Shown in pieces: positions 1 to 8,724 of a DNA stretch of 64,000 nucleotides (positions within the stretch are counted from its first letter, which is position 1; the number at the start of each line of letters is the position of its first letter). Source of the stretch: Clostridiales bacterium (GTDB lineage Bacteria; Bacillota; Clostridia; Christensenellales; Aristaeellaceae); contig SVGP01000008.1 in NCBI GenBank assembly GCA_015056255.1, forward strand, positions 1 through 64,000. The letters run 5' to 3'. The notes beneath the pieces were generated by a model. The model was not told the origin of the DNA, searched no databases, and saw only the letters and a program-made list of their open reading frames with translations. Made by a program: the position numbers and the translations under genes.

Positions 1-1143
1 GGGCTCGCCGAAGATGACGGGGCCGGTGGAGTAGTTAACGGGCTCGCCAAAGCGGTTTACGCTCTTGCCGTTCGACTCCATATCCAGCTGCTGAAGGTGC
101 GCCGGGAAGCGGCTTAATGCCTGAGAATAGGGGAGAACCGCGGTGTTTTCATAGCCCAGCACGTTGCGCTCGTATACGCCGATAACCGCGTCGAGCATGG
201 CGGGGTTTTTGAAGAGGTCTTTTTCTTTGGCGATTTCGTCAGCTTCGTGCGCGCCGGCCAAGAAGCACTCGAACACCTTCGGGCCAAAGGCGAGGGACAG
301 AACCACGCCGCCGACGGCGGAGGTGGAGGAATAGCGGCCGCCGATATAGTCGTCCATAAAGAACGCGGCGAGATAATCCGGGCTCTTGGCGAGGGGAGAG
401 GTTTCGCTGGTAACTGCGACCATGTGCTTGGAAGCGTCGAGGCCCGCGTTTTTGAGCGCGTCCTTCACGAAGGATTCGTTGGTAAGGGTTTCAAGGGTGG
501 TGCCGGATTTGGAAACGAGGACAAAGATGGAGTGGGCAACGTCGATATTCTTAAGAACCGCCGCTGCGTCGTCCGGATCGACGTTGGAGATGAACTCGGC
601 CTTCATCTTGAAGTAGCCGTTCACCTTCGCCCAGTTTTCAAGGGCAAGATACATGGCTCTGGGGCCAAGGTCGCTGCCGCCGATGCCGATCTGAACGACG
701 GTGGTGAACTTTTCGCCCGCGGCGTTTGTGATTTCGCCTGCATGGATCTTGTTTGCAAGGTCCGTAAACTTTTTCTGCTGTTCAAGATAGAATTCGCGCT
801 TGTTTACGCCGTCGACAACCACGTCTTCACCCAGCTGACCGCGGGTCATGTGGTGCATAACGAGGCGTTTTTCGCCGGTATTGATGACTTCGCCGTTGTA
901 GAGCGCTTCGAACTTCGCAGCCAGCTGCGCTTCCTCAGAAAGCTCTTTCATCGCGCAGAGGATTTCGTCGTTGACAGCGCGCGCGCCGTAGTTGAAGTCC
1001 ATGTCCGCGCCCATGGGAGCAGTATATTTTTTCACGCGCTCGGCGCCTTCTTCGCCGCTCATGGCGCAGGCGAGGTTGACCTTTTCAAGGGAATTAAGCT
1101 TTTCAAAAGACGCAAGCGTGTCCAGATTTTTCCAATTGATCAT
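1..1143 (-). CDS. pgi: Glucose-6-phosphate isomerase, C-terminus cut by window edge
   Basis: This gene interconverts glucose 6-phosphate and fructose 6-phosphate in the cytoplasm (glycolysis and gluconeogenesis). Reading on the minus strand from ATG at 1143, the frame stays open for 381 codons to base 1, so the 3' end lies outside the window. The protein begins MINWKNLDTLASFEK. It shows the phosphosugar-isomerase hallmarks IGIGGSDLGPRAM, VSKSGTTLETLTNESF and GGRYSSTSAVGG, which bind the sugar phosphate in two SIS-type domains. An AAGGAGG site sits 8 bases before the ATG, and a TTGCCA-17-TATAAT promoter lies further upstream (1192-1220). A small GC-rich hairpin (1162-1175) precedes the ribosome binding site. 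The family is typically 450-550 residues, so about 70-150 residues are missing. Identification is secure. Confidence 0.95.
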   Translation of the reverse strand, partial: MINWKNLDTLASFEKLNSLEKVNLACAMSGEEGAERVKKYTAPMGADMDFNYGARAVNDEILCAMKELSEEAQLAAKFEALYNGEVINTGEKRLVMHHMTRGQLGEDVVVDGVNKREFYLEQQKKFTDLANKIHAGEITNAAGEKFTTVVQIGIGGSDLGPRAMYLALENWAKVNGYFKMKAEFISNVDPDDAAAVLKNIDVAHSIFVLVSKSGTTLETLTNESFVKDALKNAGLDASKHMVAVTSETSPLAKSPDYLAAFFMDDYIGGRYSSTSAVGGVVLSLAFGPKVFECFLAGAHEADEIAKEKDLFKNPAMLDAVIGVYERNVLGYENTAVLPYSQALSRFPAHLQQLDMESNGKSVNRFGEPVNYSTGPVIFGEP

Positions 1144-1191
1144 GATCTGTTTCCTCCTTAAGCGGCAAACGCCGCCTGATATCCTGAATAA

Positions 1192-1220
1192 ATTATACTA
1201 CCAAACCCTCATTATGGCAA
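1192..1220 (-). promoter_or_regulatory. Sigma-A promoter of pgi
   Basis: On the minus strand TTGCCA (1215-1220) and TATAAT (1192-1197) are separated by exactly 17 bases. The -10 box lies about 50 bases before the pgi start. Predicted by eye only. Confidence 0.65.
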
Positions 1221-1228
1221 GAAAATCT

Positions 1229-1534
1229 TCATTCCGCCTGAATCCCCAAATCCTGAAGCGTCGGTTGGTTTTCGCTTTTCCTGTATACCCGCCCGTCGCG
1301 TGAACGATTCAAAAAACCATAGTCGAACATTTCGCGCCTGAGCGTTGCGGGATCTGAAAACGTGTGCCATTCATTCAAAAGCGCATTGACTTCCTTTTCG
1401 GAGTATTCTTTCCCCGCTTCAAATTTCTCCGTAAGATAAATCAGCGCATAGATTTTCATTTTACGCCTTGCCGGAAAGGCTTTAAGGCGCTTATCTTCAG
1501 TCAGAAAGTTTTTGAGAATTTGCTCTGAATTCAT
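1229..1534 (-). CDS. DUF2087 domain protein
   Basis: A 101-residue protein of unknown molecular function. The core, from RRKMKIYALIYLTEKF to MFDYGFLNRSRDGRVYRK, resembles the DUF2087 domain, a small mostly helical domain found alone or fused to helix-turn-helix regulators, so a transcription-related role is an inference. I chose the ATG at 1534 because GGAGAG lies 5 bases before it; a longer frame reaching 1696 runs through a hairpin and has no ribosome binding site. It lies downstream of the coiled-coil gene in the same direction, separated by about 140 bases holding a perfect 13-bp hairpin, so it may be partly uncoupled from that transcript. The DNA-binding partner domain seen in some homologues is absent. 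Confidence 0.7.
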   Translation of the reverse strand: MNSEQILKNFLTEDKRLKAFPARRKMKIYALIYLTEKFEAGKEYSEKEVNALLNEWHTFSDPATLRREMFDYGFLNRSRDGRVYRKSENQPTLQDLGIQAE

Positions 1535-1608
1535 ACGTCTCTCCATGATGTTTTTTCTTGCTGAATGACGCCGGATTCGAATGGAAAACAGCGCATCACG
1601 ATAAATAA

Positions 1609-1646
1609 CGGCCATGCATCCGACTGACATACAGGATGCATGGCCG
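1609..1646. other. Perfect 13-bp stem-loop between two minus-strand genes
   Basis: The arms CGGCCATGCATCC (1609-1621) and GGATGCATGGCCG (1634-1646) are exactly complementary, with a 12-base loop. No good T-run follows on either strand, so it may be an attenuator, mRNA-processing or protein-binding site rather than an intrinsic terminator. A second overlapping inverted pair (CGCCAATT and AATTGGCG) lies just beyond it. Confidence 0.6.
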
Positions 1647-1676
1647 CCAATTGTTTGGCGTGAAATTGGCGCCTGG

Positions 1677-4154
1677 TTAATTCTCCTGAACCTCAACGGG
1701 GGTTAAGAGGCTGTACAGAACGCGTCCATTGCCGTCCAGATATTCCATTTTGAGCCAGCATTTTTCGCCGTTCGGCAGATTCTTAACGGCAACTTCGTTC
1801 AGATATTTGCCGCGGCTGATGACCTGGCTGAGTACTTCCGTTCCGCTTTCGGTTACGACGGATACGCGAACGGGGCGGTCGGAGGTATTGGTGAAGTTGA
1901 GATGGGCTTTTCCGTCTGCGGTGACGGGGATTTCGGTGATAGCGGATCCGATTTCGCTTTCGGGCTTGTTGCTTTCGCCGCGCTTTACGATGTAGGCGTC
2001 GAAGCTGGATTTAAGGGAGAGAAGCGCCTGATTGGTATCGGAGAGCTCTTTTTCGGTGTCTGCAAGCTTCTCGCGCGTGCCGGTCAGTTCAAGATTGGTC
2101 TTTTCAAGCTGCTTGACCGTCTCGGAAAGCTCGTTTTCCGTGTTCTTAAGCGCCAATCGGGTGTCTTCAAGAATGCTTTCGGTGTCCCTAAGCGTATTTG
2201 TCACGCTTTCAAGATTATGATTGGCTTCTTCCAGGGAGGCGGTGCACAGGGAGAGAGCCGCCTGCGTGTCGGAAAGGTTGCTTTCGGTTTGGGCGAGCTT
2301 GCCTTCGGTTTCCAAGAGGGTGTTTTCGGTTTGGGCGAGCTTGCCTTCGGTTTCCAAGAGGGTATTTTCGGTTTGGGCGAGCTTGCCTTCGGTTTCCAAG
2401 AGGGTGTTTTCGGTTTGGGCGAGCTTATCCTCGGTTTCGGAAAGCTTTTCGCTGGTTTCGTTCAGGGCATTCTGGGTTTCGGCGTGGGCCTTAATTTCGG
2501 CAGCCAGATCGCCGGCTTTGATTTCGTAGGCGGTTTCCGTTTCGTGAAGCTTTTCGGTCAGGCTGGCGCTGACTGCCTTTTCGGCTTCATAGGCGGCTAA
2601 GTACATGGCGGAAGCCTCTTCGGCCTTTAAGAGTGATTCCTGCGTGAGACTGAGCGCGCTTTCAATATCCGCGATTTTTTCATTGGCGGTATTGAGCGCA
2701 GCGTTCATTTTTTCGTTTTCCGTCTCGGCGGCAGCCAGCTTTTCTTCGGCGGAAGCCAGCGCGATCTGGGTATCCTTAATCTTCTGGCCGTTCAGCTCGA
2801 TTTCCTGCGTGGCCTTTTCGATCTCCTTTTCCAAGCTTGCAATGCGGTCAACCGCAAGGTCGTACTGAGCGGTCTTCTCGGTCAGCGCAGTTTCAAGCTC
2901 GGCTGCATTTTCCTGAACGCTTAATAAAAGGGCTTCCTTTTCGGTCAGCGCGCTCTGGGCGGCGGTTAACGCCTGCTCGGTTTCCTTAAGGCTTACGGCA
3001 GCGGTCTTCAGCTTTTCTTCCATTTCGCTGACCAGCAAAAGCGCGTTTTCATTTTCGCCGGAGGAAAGCGTGAGCTTGGCTTCCAGCGACATTTTTTCAA
3101 CGTTCATCGCCTCAATGGCCTTTTCCTGCTCATCGATGGTGGTTTTGTAATCGGCGATATTGGTCGAAAGACTCTCGATGGTTTGGTTGAGCTGAGCGGC
3201 GGTTTCTTCCTTTTCGAGGAGAGCTTTTTTCATTTCTTCGATTTCGCTGATCAGCGTATCGTCTGCGTTTAATTCAGCAGGCTCCGTCTTGCTCTCAAGG
3301 GCTTCGGGCTTGAATTCATTAGCATCAGGAGCGTTTTCCTTATCGCCGATCTGGGCGCGGAGCGCATCGATCTCGGCCTGCATTTCGGCGATGGAGGCCT
3401 TTAAGCTTTCGGCTTCCTTGGCAAGAGCATCGATTTCATCCTTTAAACGGGCAACCTCGCTTTCGTAAGCCTCGATGGTTTTTTCGCCGGCTTCGTACTC
3501 GGCCTTGAGGGCTTCGTATTCGGAAGCCTTGGCTGCAAGCGCTTCTTCAGCCTCCTTGGCCTTTAATACGAGGGCGGCGTGCGCTTCGGTCAGGGCGCTG
3601 AATTCGTTTTCGGTATCAAGCGCTTTTTGGCTGATTTCATTATATTCAACGCCAAGTGCATTCAACTGCTCGGTGAGCGTCTTTATGTTCTCTTCCTGCG
3701 CCTGATAGCTTGCGGTCAATTCATTATAGGCGCTGTCCTTGTCTGCGATCAGGGACATAAGCTCTTCAATTTCCTGCGTCTTGTCGCTTAAAAGCTTTTC
3801 GTCCTCCTCCGCGCGTACGCTTGCGTCAGCAAGCATTTTTTCGGCATTCGCGGCGGCGGTTTCGGTTTCAGTGAGCTTTAAGGAAATCATATCGATTTCC
3901 TGATGGAGCGACTGCGCCTGCGCGTCCATTTCCTCAATCGCGTCCAGCGCCTGGTTGTACTTTTCGGTTTCCGCCAGAAGGTCGGCTTGCGCCTGATCGA
4001 TCTTCTCGTTCAAGGTTGCAAGCTGTCTGGTTTTATCCATTTCAAACTCATCCAGCTGCGTTTTGGCGTTCTTTTTATCCACCAGAAGATAGGTGTTTCC
4101 GGCAACGGAAAGAACCAGCAGGATGGACAGAATAATGGAAATGATTTTCTTCAT
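1677..4154 (-). CDS. Membrane-anchored long coiled-coil protein with 14-residue repeats
   Basis: An 825-residue protein with no recognisable enzyme domain. Residues about 1-25 (MKKIISIILSILLVLSVAG) form one hydrophobic anchor or uncleaved signal. Residues about 30-720 are an almost unbroken Glu/Lys/Ala/Leu coiled coil. Inside it, three and a half near-identical 14-residue units (LAQTENTLLETEGK) are encoded by 42-bp direct repeats at 2282-2425. The last 90 residues have beta-rich character (AHLNFTNTSDRPVRVSVVTESGTEV is split here only for description), like a small surface or Ig-like domain. The ATG at 4154 was chosen because GGGAGGT lies 6 bases before it and the hydrophobic segment follows directly. 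It probably acts outside the cytoplasmic membrane as a rod or spacer. Long low-complexity coiled coils make distant homology unreliable. Confidence 0.75.
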   Translation of the reverse strand: MKKIISIILSILLVLSVAGNTYLLVDKKNAKTQLDEFEMDKTRQLATLNEKIDQAQADLLAETEKYNQALDAIEEMDAQAQSLHQEIDMISLKLTETETAAANAEKMLADASVRAEEDEKLLSDKTQEIEELMSLIADKDSAYNELTASYQAQEENIKTLTEQLNALGVEYNEISQKALDTENEFSALTEAHAALVLKAKEAEEALAAKASEYEALKAEYEAGEKTIEAYESEVARLKDEIDALAKEAESLKASIAEMQAEIDALRAQIGDKENAPDANEFKPEALESKTEPAELNADDTLISEIEEMKKALLEKEETAAQLNQTIESLSTNIADYKTTIDEQEKAIEAMNVEKMSLEAKLTLSSGENENALLLVSEMEEKLKTAAVSLKETEQALTAAQSALTEKEALLLSVQENAAELETALTEKTAQYDLAVDRIASLEKEIEKATQEIELNGQKIKDTQIALASAEEKLAAAETENEKMNAALNTANEKIADIESALSLTQESLLKAEEASAMYLAAYEAEKAVSASLTEKLHETETAYEIKAGDLAAEIKAHAETQNALNETSEKLSETEDKLAQTENTLLETEGKLAQTENTLLETEGKLAQTENTLLETEGKLAQTESNLSDTQAALSLCTASLEEANHNLESVTNTLRDTESILEDTRLALKNTENELSETVKQLEKTNLELTGTREKLADTEKELSDTNQALLSLKSSFDAYIVKRGESNKPESEIGSAITEIPVTADGKAHLNFTNTSDRPVRVSVVTESGTEVLSQVISRGKYLNEVAVKNLPNGEKCWLKMEYLDGNGRVLYSLLTPVEVQEN
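2282..2430. repeat. Tandem 42-bp direct repeats inside the coiled-coil gene
   Basis: Units start at 2282, 2324, 2366 and 2408 (the last is partial). Full units differ by only a base or two. Because 42 is a multiple of 3, gain or loss of units keeps the reading frame and changes rod length by 14 residues (two heptads). Confidence 0.9.
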
Positions 4155-4191
4155 GAGATGACCTCCCGGTGATATAGGTATAGTTATCATA

Positions 4192-4200
4192 AGTATACCA
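4192..4200 (-). promoter_or_regulatory. Extended -10 promoter of the coiled-coil gene
   Basis: On the minus strand TGG-TATACT (TATACT at 4192-4197) gives an extended -10 element about 38 bases before the ATG. No convincing -35 box is present, as is common for extended -10 promoters. Confidence 0.5.
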
Positions 4201-4250
4201 CAAGTGATGAAAAAATGATATACTGATTACGGAAAATATTAAAATAAAAT

Positions 4251-4283
4251 CGTCCGAATGCAGAAAAAAACTGCGTTCGGCGA
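4251..4283 (-). terminator. Rho-independent terminator after the gltX-phosphatase unit
   Basis: On the minus strand a roughly 12-bp stem (CCGAACGCAG pairing with CTGCATTCGG, with G-U pairs) is followed by a T-rich tail (TTTTATTTTAAT). It lies just beyond the phosphatase stop codon at 4291. Confidence 0.8.
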
Positions 4284-4290
4284 CTTTTAT

Positions 4291-5430
4291 TTATGCCTGT
4301 CCCCTGAAAAGAATGACGGGAACGAGCATTTCGTCTTCCGTCAGCCCCGCATGCTGGCCGATGAGGTCGCCATCGTCCTTTGAGGCAGGGGTTGTGAATT
4401 TGATGCTCTTTGTTCCCTTGGCCAGGACGAAAAAATCGCCCACGAAATCATGCGACTTTTTGTGCGGCGCAAAAAGGCCGAGAAGCTTTTTTTCGAAGAC
4501 CTCTTTATGCGTGAGAATTTCAAAATCGCCTTTGAACCGCTTTTCAAATTCCGTTAGGAAGTCCGTCTTTCTGTCTTCCTTCACAAAAAAGCTCGCGGCG
4601 CGGCCTTCGATCGACGGCGGCATGATGAGCGCGTCCATGATTTCGGGTATTTTGCTTATGTCGATGTTTTCCGTCACATCCGCAAGGCCGTGGTCGGCGG
4701 TCACGGTGAAAAGCGTGTCGCCGGAAAGCGATTTTGAAAGGCTTTTGCAAAAATCGTTTATGCGGGTAAAGGCGGTTTGGGTCTGAAGCGCGCTTACGCC
4801 GTATTCGTGCATGGTGTGGTCGGGTTCGATCATGTAGGCGACGATCAGCTGCTTGCCCTTTTTTGCTGCGGCAGTTTTGATGCGGCGGGCAAGGTCTGTG
4901 TAGCCTGTATAGATTGCGCGGTCCTTTGCGCCTTTGGCTGCGCTGGTCGGGAAGGGGAAAAATGCGTGGGTTTCGCAGGCTTCACTTACGCGCGGATAGA
5001 TGGTTTCAAAGGGAATGTAGTTTTCAGCGGGTGAAAACAGCGCGTATTTTTCGCCCGTAAAGCTGTCCCTGCCCAAAAACGTATCAATCTGCCGCCCAAT
5101 TTCCTTAAAATATAAACTCCATCCAAGCCACGCATGCTCGCCCGGCGCAAGCCCTGTCCAGAGGGACGTGGTTGCAGCGGTGGTGGTGGAGGGAAAGACG
5201 GTGGATATGGGGCCTGCGTCGTTTTGGTTTAAAAAGGCATCCTCCGGCAGATGCTTTTTTAAAAGCTTTTCGCCCATGCCGTCAAATAAGAGAAGGACAA
5301 CGTTTTTCGTGTCCTTCTCGTTTAAGGCCTTTGTCACTTCATCAAGCGGCGGATAGGGCGCGCTTGCACCGAAAAAGGCCGCGACGGACGAAGTGATGGA
5401 CAATATGCTTCTTTTGTAATCGGGAAACAT
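4291..5430 (-). CDS. Alkaline-phosphatase-superfamily nucleotide pyrophosphatase/phosphodiesterase-like protein
   Basis: A 379-residue metal-dependent hydrolase of the type I phosphodiesterase/nucleotide pyrophosphatase fold. Visible active-site elements are VVLLLFDGMGEK (first metal Asp), STVFPSTTTAATTSLWTG (Thr nucleophile region), EPDHTMHEYG (metal Asp and His) and TVTADHGL (Asp-His metal pair). No signal peptide is seen, so it should be cytoplasmic. Its ATG overlaps the gltX stop by one base (TAATG), which implies translational coupling, and a terminator follows at 4251-4283. The physiological substrate cannot be read from sequence; soluble members act on nucleotides, phosphonates or phosphodiesters. 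The pairing with gltX is probably organisational rather than a shared pathway. Confidence 0.8.
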   Translation of the reverse strand: MFPDYKRSILSITSSVAAFFGASAPYPPLDEVTKALNEKDTKNVVLLLFDGMGEKLLKKHLPEDAFLNQNDAGPISTVFPSTTTAATTSLWTGLAPGEHAWLGWSLYFKEIGRQIDTFLGRDSFTGEKYALFSPAENYIPFETIYPRVSEACETHAFFPFPTSAAKGAKDRAIYTGYTDLARRIKTAAAKKGKQLIVAYMIEPDHTMHEYGVSALQTQTAFTRINDFCKSLSKSLSGDTLFTVTADHGLADVTENIDISKIPEIMDALIMPPSIEGRAASFFVKEDRKTDFLTEFEKRFKGDFEILTHKEVFEKKLLGLFAPHKKSHDFVGDFFVLAKGTKSIKFTTPASKDDGDLIGQHAGLTEDEMLVPVILFRGQA

Positions 5431-6878
5431 TATTTCTGAAGCTGGGCGATGGAGGCGTCCAGACGCTTCATCGTCTCTTCTTTTCCGAGGAGATAGGCAA
5501 TTTCAAACGCGCCACCGGGGGTGGACATCTTGCCGGAGATGGCGATGCGAAGGGGCCAGAGCATCTGACCGTTTTTCATGCCGAACTCGGTGATCGCTTC
5601 CATAACCGCGTCGTGAAGCTTCTCTTCGGTCCACTCGGTGACGCCGTCGATGATCGGGCGGATTCTGGTCAGCGCATCCAGTGCGACCTCGGGGTTGGTC
5701 TTCATTTTCTTGTGGGTGTAAAGCTCGTTATCGAACGCAGGCATTTCCTTTAAGAAATCGACCATCTCGGGCAGCTGGTTGAAAACCTCGGTGCGGCTCT
5801 GGAGAAGCTCGCACAGGCGCTTGTAGTCAAACTTTGTCTCGTCCAACATCTGGTTGAGCCACGGGCGGGCATGCTCCAGATACGTTTCGGGCGAAAGGCG
5901 TCTGATATACTCGGCGTTGAACCAGTTGAGCTTCACGGTATCAAAGATGGAGGGGGACTTGGAAAGACCCTCAAGATCGAAGACCTCTTCGAGCTCCTTA
6001 AGCGTGAAGAACTCTCTTTCGCCTCTCGGGGACCAGCCCAGAAGCACCATGTAGTTGATGACGGCCTCGGTGAGATAGCCCTGGCTTAAAAGATCCTCAA
6101 AGGAGGGGTCGCCCTTGCGCTTACTAAGCTTTCTCTGGGCGTTTGCCATAACGGGGGTCAGGTGCACGTACTTGGGCGGCTCCCAGCCCAACGCCTCGTA
6201 AAGCAGGTTGTACTTGGGGGCGGAGGACAGATACTCGTTTCCGCGCATGACGTGGGTGATGCCCATTAAGTGGTCGTCGATGACGTTTGCAAAGTTGTAG
6301 GTGGGAAGGCCGTCGGCTTTGATTAAGATATTGTCGTCCAGCGTTTCGCAGTCGACCTCGACATGACCATAGATCACGTCGTCAAAGCCGGCTTTTCCGG
6401 TGGTGGGGATGTTCTGGCGGATGACGTAGGGCTCGCCCGCGTCGAGCTTGGCCTGAATCTCTTCCTTGGAAAGATGCAGGCAGTGCTTGTCGTATTTGAA
6501 GCTTTCGCCCTTCTTCTCAGCCTCGGCGCGAGCCTCTTCCAGGCGCTCCTTGGTGCAGAAGCAGTAGTAGGCATGGCCGGACTCGACCAGCTGCTTGGCG
6601 TAGGGAAGATAGGTGTCCTTTCTTTCGGACTGAACATAGGGGCCTACAGGGCCGCCGATGTCGGGACCTTCGTCGTGCGTAAGGCCGGCGGTTTTAAGGC
6701 TGTTATAAATAATCTGAACCGCGCCGGGCACTTCGCGCTCCTGGTCGGTGTCTTCAATTCTCAGAATAAAGGTGCCGCCTTCTTTGCGGGCGTACAGATA
6801 GGTGTAAAGCGCGGTGCGCAGGTTGCCCAGATGCATATAGCCCGTGGGGCTGGGCGCAAAACGGGTACGGACAGACAT
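5430..6878 (-). CDS. gltX: Glutamate-tRNA ligase
   Basis: A class I aminoacyl-tRNA synthetase of 482 residues that charges tRNA-Glu (and perhaps tRNA-Gln if non-discriminating). The Rossmann-fold ATP site is seen in [18 protein letters not shown] (HIGH-type signature) and [10 protein letters not shown] (KMSKS-type signature), with the anticodon-binding helical region after about residue 330. I chose ATG at 6878 with AAGGAG 10 bases upstream; a TTG six bases earlier is too close to that site. A TGA-TATAAT extended -10 box lies at 6911-6919. Its stop overlaps the start of the phosphatase gene. The length matches the bacterial family. Confidence 0.97.
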   Translation of the reverse strand: MSVRTRFAPSPTGYMHLGNLRTALYTYLYARKEGGTFILRIEDTDQEREVPGAVQIIYNSLKTAGLTHDEGPDIGGPVGPYVQSERKDTYLPYAKQLVESGHAYYCFCTKERLEEARAEAEKKGESFKYDKHCLHLSKEEIQAKLDAGEPYVIRQNIPTTGKAGFDDVIYGHVEVDCETLDDNILIKADGLPTYNFANVIDDHLMGITHVMRGNEYLSSAPKYNLLYEALGWEPPKYVHLTPVMANAQRKLSKRKGDPSFEDLLSQGYLTEAVINYMVLLGWSPRGEREFFTLKELEEVFDLEGLSKSPSIFDTVKLNWFNAEYIRRLSPETYLEHARPWLNQMLDETKFDYKRLCELLQSRTEVFNQLPEMVDFLKEMPAFDNELYTHKKMKTNPEVALDALTRIRPIIDGVTEWTEEKLHDAVMEAITEFGMKNGQMLWPLRIAISGKMSTPGGAFEIAYLLGKEETMKRLDASIAQLQK

Positions 6879-6910
6879 AATCAATCGCTCCTTGTGGTTT
6901 GGTTTTCAAA

Positions 6911-6919
6911 ATTATATCA
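6911..6919 (-). promoter_or_regulatory. Extended -10 promoter of gltX
   Basis: Minus-strand TGA-TATAAT (TATAAT at 6911-6916), about 35 bases before the gltX ATG. The -35 region is weak. Confidence 0.5.
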
Positions 6920-6982
6920 TTGTTATGTGAATTTTTGACGTTGGAAACCCACAAAACCAAAGAAAAACGCATATTTTTGAAT

Positions 6983-7015
6983 AAAAAAGCCGCGCAAGAA
7001 AAATCTCTTACGCGG
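6983..7015 (-). terminator. Rho-independent terminator of tRNA-Arg
   Basis: On the minus strand CCGCGTAAGA pairs with TCTTGCGCGG (9 of 10 positions plus a G-U pair) around a T-rich loop, followed by CTTTTTTATTC. It lies immediately after the tRNA 3' end and separates it from gltX. Confidence 0.85.
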
Positions 7016-7018
7016 GAG

Positions 7019-7091
7019 CGCGCCCGGCGGGATTCGAACCCACGGTCTTTCGAGTCGGAGTCGAACACTCTATCCACTGAGCTACGGGCGC
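7019..7091 (-). tRNA. tRNA-Arg (anticodon CCG)
   Basis: The minus strand folds into a full cloverleaf. The acceptor arms GCGCCCG and CGGGCGC pair perfectly. The D-arm carries AGCTCAGTGGATAGAG. The anticodon stem TTCGA/TCGAA encloses the loop CTCCGAC, giving anticodon CCG, which reads CGG arginine codons. The T-arm contains GGTTCGAATCC. CCA is not encoded. Its own TTGAAA-17-TATAAT promoter lies upstream and a terminator lies directly downstream. Confidence 0.97.
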
Positions 7092-7101
7092 AAACAACCC
7101 T

Positions 7102-7130
7102 ATTATATATGATTTCAAATCGGATTTCAA
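7102..7130 (-). promoter_or_regulatory. Sigma-A promoter of tRNA-Arg
   Basis: Minus-strand TTGAAA (7125-7130) and TATAAT (7102-7107), spacer 17. The -10 box is about 10 bases before the mature tRNA 5' end. Confidence 0.75.
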
Positions 7131-7180
7131 TACATTTTGTGTTCATTTTTTCGGGTGCAGGGCGGGAAAGCGGCAAAAAA

Positions 7181-7252
7181 GCGGCGGGAGCAAGCCCCCG
7201 CCCTACGATGGAAAGATGCGATCAGGCGTAGGGCGGGGTTTACTCCCGCTGC
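7181..7252. repeat. Palindromic intergenic repeat, CCCGCCCTAC type
   Basis: Arms of about 25 bases (7181-7206 and 7228-7252) are inverted copies with one or a few mismatches, ending GCCCTAC and GTAGGGC towards a 21-base centre. It sits between the tRNA promoter region and the 3' end of the downstream minus-strand gene. The architecture matches the other palindromic repeats in this window (GC-rich arms ending in CCTAC/GTAGG). Confidence 0.75.
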
Positions 7253-7276
7253 ATCACATATTGCTTTAAGATCCCC

Positions 7277-8695
7277 TTATCCGATTCTGAACAAGCGGAT
7301 TCCGCTTTCAGTCGATATGATCACAAGATCGTTTGCGATCAACTGGATGCCGACGGGATAATCGCCGCTCATGGGAGTGCCGTAGAAGGACTGCATCCCG
7401 AAAACGCCCTCTTCAAAGGCGACGGGGGAGATTTCGAGGGTTTCGGTATTGATCATGCGCGCGGAGGGCGCGTTATTGCTGCCGATCAGGACGAGGGCGT
7501 ATTTTCCGTCCGGGGAAAGGGCGGCGTTGAAAATCATATCGTGCGCTTTTGCATCTTTAAAGCGATTGGACAGGGTATCTGTATATTCGCTTACCGAAAC
7601 GCGCTTTGCGCTCGAATAGGCTTCGTTAAACAAAATGAGCGTCTGAAGATCGCTGACCCCGCCTGAAAAATCCGGAAGAGACAATACGGAAAGCTGGGCG
7701 GGCATGGGATCGAATTGAAGGTTTAAAAGCATGAGGCCTTGGCCGTTTTTGCTCACGTCCATCATCTGCGTTCTGAGGCGGGAGGACGGCATATGGAAAT
7801 GGTTCGCGGCCATAACCCATGTTCCGTTTTTCTCGCGGAAGGTTACAACGCCGCAGGGCTCACCAGACGTAACAGGCATGAAGGAATGGACGAAGGAGCC
7901 GTCCGACAGAGCAAAGAGGTTTGAAAAATCCGCCATAAACGGATGGTTTTTAAGGGGCTTCATTTCGCCGGTTTTCATGTCGTAGACAAGAAAATCATTG
8001 TTGAAGTTGCCGTAGACATGTCCGTAGGCCTTGATATAGATGTGCTCGTCCGTCTCGTCAAAGCATGCGCCGAGGACGCATTCCGCGCCCTGGGAGACTG
8101 TGATCCTAATTGGCCACGTGTAAGCGAGATAATACTGGCCTGCTTCTACGTCCAGAATAATCAGCTGATACTCATAGCGCATCTGCGTGAGCACTTTATA
8201 GCTGTCGATAAACAGCGCGTATCTTCCGTCGTTTGAAAACGTCATGCCGCTCTGGGAGGCGAGCAGATAGGGGTTCTTTGCGATTTTTGCAAACGCTCCG
8301 TAGGTATCCTCCACGCCTTTTGCAAAGTTTGGAAAACAGGCGATCAGGCGGCCTTCCCTTAAGCACATTATGCCCTCGCGATTGCCGATTTCAAACATGA
8401 GCGTGGATAAATCATCCGAGGCATAGCGAAGGGTGAGCGGATGGGAAGAAGCAAAATCCTCGTAGACGCCGATTTCTACAAGTTCTGTACTTTCGATGCT
8501 TGTAAGACCGATTTCCGAAAGCGCATAGCCCGGCGCGTAGACCTTAAGGCCTGTAAGATCGATGGTTTCCTCGGTCAGTGCATAGGTTTTTCCGGGTTCA
8601 TAGGCCATGTCGGATGCTCTGATCTGAGCAAAGGCCGAAAAGCACATAGAGAAAATGAGCGCAAACAGCAGGATGGATCGAATAAGATTTTTCAT
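7277..8695 (-). CDS. Secreted beta-propeller-like protein of unknown function
   Basis: A 472-residue protein beginning with a clear signal peptide (MKNLIRSILLFALIFSMCF, cleavage likely after SAFA). The rest is rich in short beta strands with repeating patterns such as SNDGRYALFIDS, SPDGKYALVLIGS and LIANDLVIISTESGIRLF, as in WD40/TolB-like propellers, so a ligand-binding or scaffolding role outside the cell is likely; no catalytic motif is evident. I chose ATG at 8695 with AAGGAG about 8 bases upstream. It follows the oligogalacturonate-lyase-like gene by 29 bases and shares its promoter, so it may serve in glycan handling. No specific family is recognised. Confidence 0.6.
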   Translation of the reverse strand: MKNLIRSILLFALIFSMCFSAFAQIRASDMAYEPGKTYALTEETIDLTGLKVYAPGYALSEIGLTSIESTELVEIGVYEDFASSHPLTLRYASDDLSTLMFEIGNREGIMCLREGRLIACFPNFAKGVEDTYGAFAKIAKNPYLLASQSGMTFSNDGRYALFIDSYKVLTQMRYEYQLIILDVEAGQYYLAYTWPIRITVSQGAECVLGACFDETDEHIYIKAYGHVYGNFNNDFLVYDMKTGEMKPLKNHPFMADFSNLFALSDGSFVHSFMPVTSGEPCGVVTFREKNGTWVMAANHFHMPSSRLRTQMMDVSKNGQGLMLLNLQFDPMPAQLSVLSLPDFSGGVSDLQTLILFNEAYSSAKRVSVSEYTDTLSNRFKDAKAHDMIFNAALSPDGKYALVLIGSNNAPSARMINTETLEISPVAFEEGVFGMQSFYGTPMSGDYPVGIQLIANDLVIISTESGIRLFRIG

Positions 8696-8724
8696 AAGCA
8701 AATCTCCTTACTGTAAAAAGCCGC

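Noticed and set aside
247..1161. Long plus-strand open frame of 304 codons opposite pgi
   Set aside because: It is the antisense shadow of a clear pgi frame, has no ribosome binding site and no recognisable protein sequence.
2282..2430. CRISPR-like tandem repeat
   Set aside because: The repeats are directly adjacent without unique spacers and lie inside a coding region, in frame.
1902..2600. Plus-strand frame of 232 codons with glycine/phenylalanine-rich repeats
   Set aside because: It is antisense to the coiled-coil gene; the apparent protein repeats are the shadow of the 42-bp repeats.
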